This document shows, in pieces, positions 53,230-60,267 of a stretch of DNA of 60,267 nt (its first letter is position 1; every line of letters starts with the position of its first letter). The notes beneath the pieces are model-generated. The model did no database searches and was not told the origin of the DNA. It was given only the letters and a program-made list of their open reading frames with translations. The position numbers and the translations under genes were made by a program. The stretch is from JALZKA01 sp963721645 (GTDB lineage Bacteria; Actinomycetota; Thermoleophilia; Solirubrobacterales; 70-9). The stretch lies in the NCBI GenBank assembly GCA_963721645.1, contig CAVRJK010000003.1, positions 1-60,267 of the forward strand, read 5' to 3'.

Positions 53230-54242
53230 TGGTTTCACTGTTCGCCGAGGTCGGTTTCGCCGAGGCGACGTGGGTCCTTCTCGTCAAATCCGTGATCATC
53301 TTCGCGCTGGTCTTCGCGATCGTGCCGGTGCTCACGGTCGTCGAGCGGAAGATCCTGGGCCGCTTCCAGGCTCGCCACGGGCCGAACCGGGTCGGCCCGA
53401 TGGGCTTCGGTCAGCCGCTCGCCGACGCGCTCAAACTGGTCGGCAAGGAGGCTTACAAGCCCGACAACGCAACCGGCTTCCTGTGGGCAATCGCTCCTGC
53501 AATCGTGGTCTTCACAGGTGTCGCCACTCTGGCGATCCTGCCCTGGGGGAACGTCCAGGAGGTCGGGAATGGCGATGTCGGGCTCTACGGCATCGACGTT
53601 TCGATCGGCGTCCTCTACTTCTTCGCCTTCGGGTCGATCGCCTTTTACGGCCTGCTCCTGGGCGGCTGGGCTTCCGGCTCCAAGTACTCGTTCCTGGGTG
53701 CGATGCGCTCAGCCGCGCAGCTCATCTCGTACGAGATCTCGATGGGCCTCGCTCTTTTGGGCGGGGTGATGATGGCGGGCTCGCTGTCGCTCACCGCGAT
53801 CGTCGAGGCGCAGGGAGACGTCTGGTACATCGTGCCTCAGTTCGTCGGCTTCCTGATCTTCATGGTGGCCGGCTTTGCGGAGACGTCGCGCGCGCCGTTC
53901 GACCTTCCGGAAGCGGACGCCGAACTCGTCGCGGGGTATCAGACGGAGTACGGGGGGATGCGCTGGGGCACCTTCATGATGGCCGAATACATCGAGATGT
54001 TCGTCGTCTCCGGAATCGCGGCGACCTTCTTCCTCGGTGGCTGGATGGGTCCAGGCCCGGGCTTCCTCGACCCGGTGTGGATGCTTTTCAAGATCCTGGC
54101 GCTGATGTTCGTCTTCTTCTGGATCAGAGCCACCCTGCCGCGCGTGCGCTACGACCAGCTCATGAGCTTCGGGTGGAAGATCGCTCTGCCCATCGCAACC
54201 CTGAACGTGCTCGTCACGGCGATACTCGTTACGGTGCTCTAG
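53229..54242 (+). CDS. nuoH: NADH-quinone oxidoreductase subunit H
   Basis: 337-residue membrane subunit next to the quinone chamber; about eight helices. Signature segments are VVERKILGRFQARHGPNRVGPMGFGQPLADALKL, AETSRAPFDLPEADAELVAGYQTEYGG and the charged loop ATLPRVRYDQLMSFGWK. GTG 53229 overlaps the nuoG TAG. Confidence 0.96.
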   Translation: MVSLFAEVGFAEATWVLLVKSVIIFALVFAIVPVLTVVERKILGRFQARHGPNRVGPMGFGQPLADALKLVGKEAYKPDNATGFLWAIAPAIVVFTGVATLAILPWGNVQEVGNGDVGLYGIDVSIGVLYFFAFGSIAFYGLLLGGWASGSKYSFLGAMRSAAQLISYEISMGLALLGGVMMAGSLSLTAIVEAQGDVWYIVPQFVGFLIFMVAGFAETSRAPFDLPEADAELVAGYQTEYGGMRWGTFMMAEYIEMFVVSGIAATFFLGGWMGPGPGFLDPVWMLFKILALMFVFFWIRATLPRVRYDQLMSFGWKIALPIATLNVLVTAILVTVL

Positions 54243-54245
54243 GCA

Positions 54246-54791
54246 ATGTCCGAAGAATTCCCCTACCTCCCCGACGACTCCTACGCGGTGGTCCAGCGTG
54301 GCCCCGAGCCCGGCGGCCCCAAGGGGGCGTATCGCGTCTTCGGCGAGACGCTCCGCGGCCTGAAGACCACGATGGCGCGCATGGTCGAAGGGCCGAAGAC
54401 GGTCCAGTACCCCGAGGAAAAGACCGCGGTATACCCGCGCTTCCGGGGGCGGCACAAGCTCCACAAGTTCGAGGACACGGGGCTCGAGAAGTGCGTCGGC
54501 TGTTCCCTCTGCGCCGCGGCCTGCCCGGCCGACTGCATCCGTGTCGTCGCGTCCGAGAACGACCCGGCCGATCGCGTTTCGGCCGGCGAGCGCTACGCAT
54601 CGGTTTACGAGATCAACCTGGCGCGCTGCATTTTCTGCGGCTACTGCGAGGTCGCTTGCCCCTTCGATGCGATCACCATGGGGCACGACTACGAGATGGC
54701 CGACTACAACCGGGGCGACCTGATCTTCACCAAGGAAATGCTCCTCGCCGAGCCGATCGAGCGCACTCCCCTTCGCACCGAAGGCGAGTAA
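54246..54791 (+). CDS. nuoI: NADH-quinone oxidoreductase subunit I
   Basis: 181-residue ferredoxin-like subunit with N6a and N6b [4Fe-4S] clusters, ligands CVGCSLCAAACPADC (about 79-93) and CIFCGYCEVACP (about 123-134). It lies three bases after nuoH. It is the last nuo gene here: nuoJ, K, L, M and N, which should follow, are absent, and SnoaL-like genes come next. Confidence 0.96.
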   Translation: MSEEFPYLPDDSYAVVQRGPEPGGPKGAYRVFGETLRGLKTTMARMVEGPKTVQYPEEKTAVYPRFRGRHKLHKFEDTGLEKCVGCSLCAAACPADCIRVVASENDPADRVSAGERYASVYEINLARCIFCGYCEVACPFDAITMGHDYEMADYNRGDLIFTKEMLLAEPIERTPLRTEGE

Positions 54792-54869
54792 ACGGAAGCG
54801 CACCTGACAATCGTTCGGCAGCTTTACGCTGCCTTCAACAACGGAGACGATGAGGGGGCTACGAGCTTC

Positions 54870-55199
54870 ATGCATCCGGAGGTTGAGCTGATCGGAGCCG
54901 ACGAGAACGGCGAGCCGGTGGACGGGGCCTACTTTCAAGGGGTCGAAGCCGGGCGCAAGTACCTCGCCGACCTGCGTGAAGTACTCGCAAGCCCGGTGGT
55001 CCATTTCGAAGAGTTGAAGGCGGCGGGAAACCAGGTGATCGCAACCCTCGAGATCACTGGAGCCCTGGAGGGACAAAAGGACGGGATGGCGATCTCCGCA
55101 GTTCAGTCCATTGAGTTCGAGGGCGGCCTGGTCCGTCGCGTCACCTCACACCGAAAGCCTATGGACGGATTGCGGCGGGAGGACTGGCGACCCGACTGA
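54870..55199 (+). CDS. SnoaL-like protein (N-terminus uncertain)
   Basis: 109 residues from ATG 54870; cytosolic SnoaL/NTF2-like fold (FMHPEVELIGADENG, YFQGVEAGRKYLADLREVL, SAVQSIEFEGGLVRRVTSHR). The first helix of the fold is encoded in frame upstream (LTIVRQLYAAFNNGDDEGATS) but has no ATG, GTG or TTG. A CTG at 54804 preceded by GGAAG would complete it (131 residues). Function unknown; such domains bind small hydrophobic substrates. It is the first of three SnoaL-like genes after nuoI. Confidence 0.7.
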   Translation: MHPEVELIGADENGEPVDGAYFQGVEAGRKYLADLREVLASPVVHFEELKAAGNQVIATLEITGALEGQKDGMAISAVQSIEFEGGLVRRVTSHRKPMDGLRREDWRPD

Positions 55200-55267
55200 A
55201 ACGGAGTCGCCAGGCACCGCCGCGCGGATTGGGGTTCAACTTTGCCGTAAAGAGGTATGGGGGAAGC

Positions 55268-55708
55268 GTGGGGACGTACGGACCCGAAACAACCGAGGGG
55301 GACTCGGCAAAGGAGAACCTGAGAACGGTTCGCCTTCATTACGCCGCTTATGCGCGCGGAGACCTCGCAACCGTTGTCGCCGGCTTGGACGATCAGATCC
55401 TGATCACCGTGTACGACGAGCACGGGAAATCGGTGCGCACCCCCGTCAGGGGCCGCGAGGGCGCCCGGGCCTTTTTCGAGGGGATCAAGACGTCAGTTGC
55501 CGATCTCAAGGTCGATATCGAGAATCTCCGGGCTGACGGCGACCGGGTCCTTGCGCAGGTGAGCCTGGCCGGCACGGTCCGCAAGACTGGTGCTTCTGGG
55601 GCGATTCCGGCCGTTCACCTTTTCACGATTCACGAAGGCCTCATCACCGAGATCCGGACGCATCGCCCGGACTGGCAGAACTACGAACCGGAGATCGACG
55701 GCAGCTGA
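55268..55708 (+). CDS. SnoaL-like protein
   Basis: 146 residues from GTG 55268, which has GGGGGAA just upstream; an in-frame TTG at 55229 is less likely. NTF2-like fold: NLRTVRLHYAAYARGDLATVVAGLDD (helix), GREGARAFFEGIKTSV, DGDRVLAQVSLAGTVR and AVHLFTIHEGLITEIRTHRPDW. Possible His/Asp in the pocket. Substrate unknown. About 30% similar by eye to the other two SnoaL-like proteins, which suggests an old tandem family. Confidence 0.78.
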   Translation: MGTYGPETTEGDSAKENLRTVRLHYAAYARGDLATVVAGLDDQILITVYDEHGKSVRTPVRGREGARAFFEGIKTSVADLKVDIENLRADGDRVLAQVSLAGTVRKTGASGAIPAVHLFTIHEGLITEIRTHRPDWQNYEPEIDGS

Positions 55709-55727
55709 CTCTGGCTGGCGAGCCAAC

Positions 55728-55747
55728 TTTGTGCACTGCTGCACAAA
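55728..55747. promoter_or_regulatory. Perfect palindromic operator-like site
   Basis: TTTGTGCA-CTGC-TGCACAAA, two perfect 8-base arms around a 4-base spacer, 26 bases before the start of the third SnoaL-like gene. The length and symmetry suit a dimeric repressor. No T run follows, so it is not a terminator. Confidence 0.55.
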
Positions 55748-55773
55748 CTCAGAATTTCGGTAAAGATGCCCGG

Positions 55774-56187
55774 ATGCGCGAAGGGAATCGCCTCAAGCTC
55801 ATCCGTGCGAACTATGCCGCCTTCAACAATGGCGACATCGATGGCGTGATGATCCCCATGCACCCAGAGGTGGAGATGATCGTCGCCGATGAGAACGGAA
55901 GCGTCGACCCCGAGCAGGACTTCAGGGGTGCGATCGCTGTGCGCTCGTTCTTCGAGGCGGTGAAGCGGGACGCCGGCATGAGTTGGGTAGAGGTCCTCGC
56001 CATGCACGAGGTCGGCTCCGCGGTGGTCAGCCGGGTCCGCATCCATGGCCGCGTCAACGGGACGGGGGCCGAAGGTTTCATCCCGGCCGTACACCGCTAC
56101 ACGTTCGAAGGCGACCTGATCGTCCGCATAGAAACGTTTCGCCCCGAGTGGCGGCGGATACAGGGCGACCCCCCGGCGCCGGCTTAG
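55774..56187 (+). CDS. SnoaL-like protein
   Basis: 137 residues from ATG 55774. NTF2-like fold: LKLIRANYAAFNNGDIDGVMIPMHPEVEMIVADENG, then VRSFFEAVKRDAG, VSRVRIHGRVNG and IPAVHRYTFEGDLIVRIETFRPEW. The MHPEVE and ADENG segments match the first SnoaL protein closely, so the two are probably duplicates. The palindrome at 55728-55747 may control it. It converges with the TetR gene, with overlapping stops. Confidence 0.85.
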   Translation: MREGNRLKLIRANYAAFNNGDIDGVMIPMHPEVEMIVADENGSVDPEQDFRGAIAVRSFFEAVKRDAGMSWVEVLAMHEVGSAVVSRVRIHGRVNGTGAEGFIPAVHRYTFEGDLIVRIETFRPEWRRIQGDPPAPA

Positions 56188-56804
56188 CTCTCGAGCATCT
56201 GCTCTAAAGCGGAGCGGTGGTAGGGCCACTGGTTGCCCCGACTTGCCCGCCCCGACGGATCGAACTCGCGAACGAGCGCGAGTCCCGCGACAGTGTTCAT
56301 CGCGATCGCGAGCTTGCGATCGAATCCCGGCTCCTCGCCGAGGTCACCGGCGACCTCCCGTGCCACCTTGGCGGTCGCGGCGTAGATCTTCTTTTCGACA
56401 GGGATCAGCCGTTCCCGCAACTCGGCGTCGTCGGCCGACGCAACCCAGAGCTTCGCCGCGACCGTGAAGAGAGGGCTCGAGAAGTCCTCCCAAAGCAGGT
56501 CGAGGAGAGCGCGAAGCCGCACTCCTCGATCGCCGGAGAGAGTCCGCGCTCGTTCTGCGTAGCGGTCGATGCGCTGCTCGGCGAGATGCTCGAAGGCGCT
56601 CGCCACCAGGTCCACGCGATGTGGGAAGTGGTGGCTTTGTGCGCCGGCCGACACTCCCGCCCGTTCGGCCACGTGCCGCGTCGTCGTGCCCGCGTACCCG
56701 TCTTCGATCAGGCTCTCGACGGTCGCCTCTAAAAGGCGCGCACGCGTCTCCGCTCTGCGCTCGGCCTGGGTGCGGCGCGGCTTCGCGGAAGCCGGAGTCG
56801 TCAA
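56184..56804 (-). CDS. TetR family transcriptional regulator
   Basis: 206 residues from TTG 56804. The N-terminal helix-turn-helix (about 15-62) has LLEATVESLIEDGYAGTTTRHVAERAGVSAGAQSHHFPHRVDLVA. The C-terminal ligand domain is helical (ALLDLLWEDF, KLWVASADDAEL). It probably senses an acyl-CoA or related compound and represses the neighbouring MaoC/thiolase genes. ACGCTTGTT occurs just upstream (56839-56847) and again in the MaoC-thiolase intergenic region. Confidence 0.9.
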   Translation of the reverse strand: MTTPASAKPRRTQAERRAETRARLLEATVESLIEDGYAGTTTRHVAERAGVSAGAQSHHFPHRVDLVASAFEHLAEQRIDRYAERARTLSGDRGVRLRALLDLLWEDFSSPLFTVAAKLWVASADDAELRERLIPVEKKIYAATAKVAREVAGDLGEEPGFDRKLAIAMNTVAGLALVREFDPSGRASRGNQWPYHRSALEQMLES

Positions 56805-56859
56805 GCAGGTGCCCTGCGGACGCCCAAGGCGCTCTTACACGCTTGTTTGGCGGTGGTCG

Positions 56860-57726
56860 TCAAGACACCTCCGCCCAACCGTCCTTTATCACCGTCGCGC
56901 CGGCGTCGGAGGTCGTCTCGAACGCGTAGCGCCCGACCCCTTCGGACTCGCCGGCGTTCCAGAGCTTGGTGGTGATCGTCTGTTCGGGCAGCGCGATCGA
57001 GGCGAACCTGACCGCCAGGCGCTTCAGCCGGCTGGGGTCGTCCGGGGCGAACGACTCGATTGCCGCCACCGACGTAAAGGCCATGGTGCAAAGACCGTGA
57101 ATGATGATCCCGGGCAGACCGACCGACTTCGCGAACTCGTCGTCGAGGTGGATCTGCATCGGGTCGCCCGAGGCTTCCGCGTACCGGTGAGTCTGGTCGG
57201 AATCGAAGGTCTGTGCGACCTCGACGTCCGGCTCCGCCTCGCGAAGCTCGGCCGGAAAGGCATGGCCGGGCGCCTCGTCGCCATGGTCCTCGACCCCTTC
57301 TGAACCTCGCACGAACGTGGTCGAATAGCCCTCGGTGATCAGTTCACCCGCGGCGTCGCGGGTCTCGGAGCGCACAACCACGGTCACGCCCGAGGAGCGC
57401 TGGCGCATTCCGATCGGCGTCGAGATGGTCTCGAGCTCCATGCCCGGCTGCATCGGAGCGTGGAAATGGAAGTCCTGCTCGCCGTGGAGGATCATCCCCA
57501 GGAGCTCGTGCGGGATGACCGACAGGGCAGCCATGCCCATCGCCTGGAACTGGGGCACGATCGAGAACACGGGCGGGGCGAGCTCGCCCGAAGCATGTTG
57601 CGTGATCGGATCGTTGGTGGCGGCGGCGTATGCGGCGATGCGCTCCTGCGTGACGCTGAACTCGACCGGGTCGGTGGGCTTGCCGATCGAGTCGGCCTTG
57701 AAGGTGGTGGCGGTATCGGTTGTCAT
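56860..57726 (-). CDS. MaoC-like (R)-specific enoyl-CoA hydratase, double hotdog
   Basis: 288 residues, two hotdog domains. The N-terminal one (about 10-140) binds substrate. The C-terminal one has the hydratase-2 motif YAEASGDPMQIHLDDEFAKSVGLPGIIIHGLC, where the D and H are catalytic. It adds water across trans-2-enoyl-CoA in fatty acid or sterol side-chain degradation. It is divergent from the thiolase gene across 83 bases and 55 bases from the TetR gene, which fits co-regulation. Confidence 0.88.
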   Translation of the reverse strand: MTTDTATTFKADSIGKPTDPVEFSVTQERIAAYAAATNDPITQHASGELAPPVFSIVPQFQAMGMAALSVIPHELLGMILHGEQDFHFHAPMQPGMELETISTPIGMRQRSSGVTVVVRSETRDAAGELITEGYSTTFVRGSEGVEDHGDEAPGHAFPAELREAEPDVEVAQTFDSDQTHRYAEASGDPMQIHLDDEFAKSVGLPGIIIHGLCTMAFTSVAAIESFAPDDPSRLKRLAVRFASIALPEQTITTKLWNAGESEGVGRYAFETTSDAGATVIKDGWAEVS

Positions 57727-57809
57727 GGCCAGACCGTAACAAACCGGACGCTTGTTCTGTATCTTTGCCAGGCACCGAAAGCTCCAACAACCGAAAGGCC
57801 CTCCTCCCC

Positions 57810-59019
57810 ATGAGCAAGAACGCCAACCGCACCTTCGTCATCGGCGTCGGCATGACCAAGTTCGACAAGCCGGGCACCAAGGAGGGCGACTATCCGGACT
57901 GGGCCAAGGAGGCGGGCGAGAAGGCGCTCGCCGACGCGGGCATTCCGTACACGGACGTCGAGCAGGCCTACGCGGGCTACTGCTACGGGGATTCGACATA
58001 TGGCCAGCGCGCGCTCTACCAGCTCGGCCTGACCGGCATCCCGGTCGTGAACGTGAACAACAACTGCTCGACGGGCTCGTCAGCCCTCTTCCTCGCCCGC
58101 CAGGCGGTCAAGGGCGGCATCGCCGACTGCGCGCTCGCGCTCGGCTTCGAGAAGATGGAGCCCGGCTCGCTGGGCGTCAAGTACACGGACCGCACCAACG
58201 CGCTCGACAAGCACGCGATGAAGATGTTCGAGATCCGCGATCCCGAGGAGTCACCCGCCGCGCCTCAGATGTTCGGCAACGCAGGGCGCGACCACATGGA
58301 GAAGTACGGCTCGACAGCCGACCACTACGCGTGGATCGGCTGGAAGAACCACAAGCACTCCGTCAACAACCCCTACGCGCAGTTCCAGACCGAGTACTCG
58401 CTCCAGGACATAAAGGACGCGCGGATGATCCACGAGCCGCTGACGAAGCTCCAGTGCTCGCCCACCTCCGACGGCTCGGCCTGCGCGATCGTCGCGTCCG
58501 AGAGCTACGTCGACGAGCACGGCCTCTGGGATCAGGCGGTCGAGATCGCCGGTCAGTCGATGGTGACCGACACGCCGAACACGTTCGACGACGACACGGA
58601 CTGCATCCGCCTCGTCGGTTTCGAGATGTCCAAGCAGGCCGCGCGCGAGGCGTACGAAGAGGCTCAGATCTCGGCAGAGGAGGTCGACGTCTGCGAGCTT
58701 CACGACTGCTTCTCGGCCAACGAGCTCATCACCTATGAGGCGCTCGGCTTCGCCGAGGAGGGCCACGGCCACGAGCTGGTGGATGCCGAGGCGACGACCT
58801 ACGGCGGCTACGGTCCCGGTCGTCAACCCGTCGGGCGGCCTGATCTCGAAGGGCCATCCGCTCGGCGCCACGGGCCTCGCCCAGTGCTCTGAGCTCACCT
58901 GGCAGCTACGCGGGACCGCGGACAAGCGCCAGGTGGACGGCGCGAAGGTCGCGCTCCAGCACAACATCGGCCTCGGCGGCGCCGCCGTCGTCTCCGTCTA
59001 CAAGCCCGCAGCGGCTTAA
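57810..59019 (+). CDS. SCP2-type thiolase (acetyl-CoA acetyltransferase family), frameshifted near 58813
   Basis: Thiolase-superfamily protein like actinobacterial SCPx/lipid-transfer thiolases, cleaving 3-ketoacyl-CoA. The first frame runs 57810-58892 with the nucleophile Cys in NNNCSTGSSAL and HDCFSANE. The final 70 or so residues (VVNPSGGLISKGHPLGATGL with the catalytic GHP His, then QHNIGLGGAAVV) continue in the +1 frame to 59019. One extra base, probably a T at about 58813 (GGCTACGG), restores the join TYGGTVPVVNPSGG. The shift removes essential residues unless it is a sequencing error. Thirty bases before the acyl-CoA dehydrogenase. Confidence 0.85.
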
Positions 59020-59038
59020 TCGAAAGGAACTCGAACCA

Positions 59039-60199
59039 ATGACCTCCACCGCCCTACAGCCCATCGGTCTCACGGACGAGCAGCGCGACTTCCAGCAGGC
59101 GATCCGCAGTTTCGTCAAGCGCGAGCTCGGAACGCAGGAGCAACGCGAGAAGGCAACGAACCACTACGAGGAGCTCCACAACCAGGAGATCTACGAGAAG
59201 CTGGCCGAGCTCGGCTGGCTGGGTGTGGGGATAGACGAGGAGTACGGCGGCTCGGGCGGCGGCATGGTCGACCAGTGCATCTTCTTGGAGGAGACGATGC
59301 GCGGCCTCGTACCGCTTGCGGGCTACGGCGTCTCGCTGATCGTCGCGGGCGCGTATGAGCGCTTCGGCACCGAGGAGCAAAAGCAGGAGATCCTCAAGGG
59401 CATCACATCCGGCCGCGTCGAGGCGATCGCGATGAGTGAGCCCGAGGCGGGCTCGGACGTCGGGAACCTCTCGTGCAAGGCCGAGCGCCAGAACGGCGGC
59501 TTCGTCCTGAACGGCCAGAAGACGTGGATCTCGGCCGCGCACATCGCCGATCACATCCTGGTTATCGCCCGGTCGGACTCGTCCGGCTCCAAGCACGAGG
59601 GCCTCTCGATGTTTTCCGTCCCCACCGACGCCGAGGGCATCGAGATCCGCGGCATCCAGACGATGGGAGGCAAGGAGGTCAACGACGTCTTCCTCACCGA
59701 CTGCTACGTCCCCGAGGAGCGCGTGCTCGGCCAGGTCGACGGCGGCTGGATGCAGCTGATGGCCGGCCTGAACGTCGAGCGGCTGATCCTGGCCGCGTCA
59801 GCGCTCGGTATTGCGCAGCGCGCCTTCGACGACTTGCTCTCCTACGTCAAGGAGCGCAAGCAGTTCGGCCGGCCGATCGGCTCGTTCCAGGCGCTCAAGC
59901 ACCGCATCGCCGATCTCGCAACGGAGCTCGAATGCACCCGCCTCCTGGTCTATGACGTCGCCCAGAAGGTCGACGCCGACCCCAACGCGCTGTTCCCGCG
60001 CGAAGCGTCGATGGCGAAGCTGAAGGCCACCGAGGTCGCGAAGAAGACCGCGCTCGAGGGCATGCAGATGATGGGCGGCTACGGCTACGCGTCCGAGTAC
60101 GACATGGAGCGCCACGTGCGCACCACGCTCGTCATGTCGATCTACGGCGGCACGAACGAGATCCAGCGCGAGATCGTCGCGAAGACGTACGGGCTGTAG
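59039..60199 (+). CDS. Acyl-CoA dehydrogenase family protein
   Basis: 386-residue FAD enzyme introducing a trans-2 double bond into acyl-CoA. The N-terminal helical domain leads to AIAMSEPEAGSDVGNL (FAD/substrate strand) and KTWISAAHIADHILV. The C-terminal domain has RKQFGRPIGSFQALKHRIADL and MQMMGGYGYASEYDMER. The usual catalytic Glu of medium-chain enzymes is replaced in IYGGTNEIQRE; E247 in LNVERLILAASALG sits where isovaleryl-CoA-type enzymes keep theirs, so it is the likely base. It follows the thiolase in one operon. Confidence 0.93.
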   Translation: MTSTALQPIGLTDEQRDFQQAIRSFVKRELGTQEQREKATNHYEELHNQEIYEKLAELGWLGVGIDEEYGGSGGGMVDQCIFLEETMRGLVPLAGYGVSLIVAGAYERFGTEEQKQEILKGITSGRVEAIAMSEPEAGSDVGNLSCKAERQNGGFVLNGQKTWISAAHIADHILVIARSDSSGSKHEGLSMFSVPTDAEGIEIRGIQTMGGKEVNDVFLTDCYVPEERVLGQVDGGWMQLMAGLNVERLILAASALGIAQRAFDDLLSYVKERKQFGRPIGSFQALKHRIADLATELECTRLLVYDVAQKVDADPNALFPREASMAKLKATEVAKKTALEGMQMMGGYGYASEYDMERHVRTTLVMSIYGGTNEIQREIVAKTYGL

Positions 60200-60206
60200 G
60201 AGCGTT

Positions 60207-60250
60207 CTACGGCCGGCCGCGCCGACCGTAGCTACCTCCTCTTCCTTTTT
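60207..60250 (+). terminator. Possible terminator after the acyl-CoA dehydrogenase
   Basis: CTACGG (60207-60212) pairs with CCGTAG (60226-60231), extended inward by CGGC/GCCG with one mismatch. A pyrimidine-rich stretch ending in TTTTT follows about 15 bases later, so it is weaker than a standard terminator. Confidence 0.45.
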
Positions 60251-60267
60251 ACCGTGAAGGTGGCCGT

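Noticed and set aside
53709..55076. 455-residue minus-strand open frame
   Set aside because: Antisense to nuoH and nuoI, with no conserved motifs.

Overview
This is a 60 kb, GC-rich, gene-dense bacterial window with many GTG and TTG starts and 4-base stop/start overlaps. The gene content (B12-dependent ribonucleotide reductase with NrdR, a complex I operon, twin-arginine ferritin-like proteins, MaoC/thiolase/acyl-CoA dehydrogenase lipid genes, DUF6421 and DUF2277 proteins) suggests a high-GC actinobacterium, perhaps of the Thermoleophilia/Solirubrobacterales type. That placement is inference: there is no rRNA here. Two conserved enzymes (mptA and a thiolase) each carry a single-base frameshift, which fits an uncultured or draft assembly.

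Layout. 1-6.4 kb: a leftward operon (DUF6421 protein with an amidotransferase-like N-terminal domain, Calx-beta surface protein, SDR oxidoreductase, threonine aldolase-like lyase running off the edge) facing an Lrp/AsnC regulator. 6.5-17.2 kb: a PD-(D/E)XK nuclease ORF running into tRNA-Tyr, CsbD, the principal sigma factor, frameshifted mptA, pgsA, an ACT-domain malic enzyme, a family 5 uracil-DNA glycosylase, two Tat-exported ferritin-like proteins, two glycosyltransferases around a DUF2304 protein, and tRNA-Thr. 17.3-29.4 kb: an OmpR-type two-component pair, holB-tmk, an MMPL transporter, an archaeal-type topoisomerase I, a DUF3291-HAD fusion, a siroheme-type dehydrogenase and a hemolysin III protein with an 11-residue repeat tail. 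29.4-38.6 kb: nrdR-nrdJ behind a probable NrdR box, a GIY-YIG protein, methyltransferase, DUF2277, typA and a YcaQ-like glycosylase. 38.6-45.4 kb: a NarL-type two-component pair with a REP-associated tyrosine transposase (RAYT) between its genes, thioesterase, msrB, serS, cytochrome c and flavin reductase. 45.5-54.8 kb: nuoABCDEFGHI, with nuoJ-N absent. 54.8-60.2 kb: three SnoaL-like proteins, a TetR regulator, MaoC hydratase, thiolase and acyl-CoA dehydrogenase.

The most striking non-gene signal is a dispersed palindromic repeat, core GGGGTCTGGCCCC with a GGGGTCTGACYCC variant. I count 18 copies in five groups between 11.9 and 45.0 kb. Two groups flank the RAYT gene in opposite orientation, and the repeat supplies the C-terminal codons of both the transposase and MsrB. 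This looks like an active or recently active REP/RAYT system that edits gene ends. Other points worth following are the DUF6421 operon, the nuclease/tRNA-Tyr overlap, the archaeal-type TopA, the inter-cistronic hairpin in the nuo operon, and candidate operators around nrdR and the TetR/SnoaL/MaoC region.
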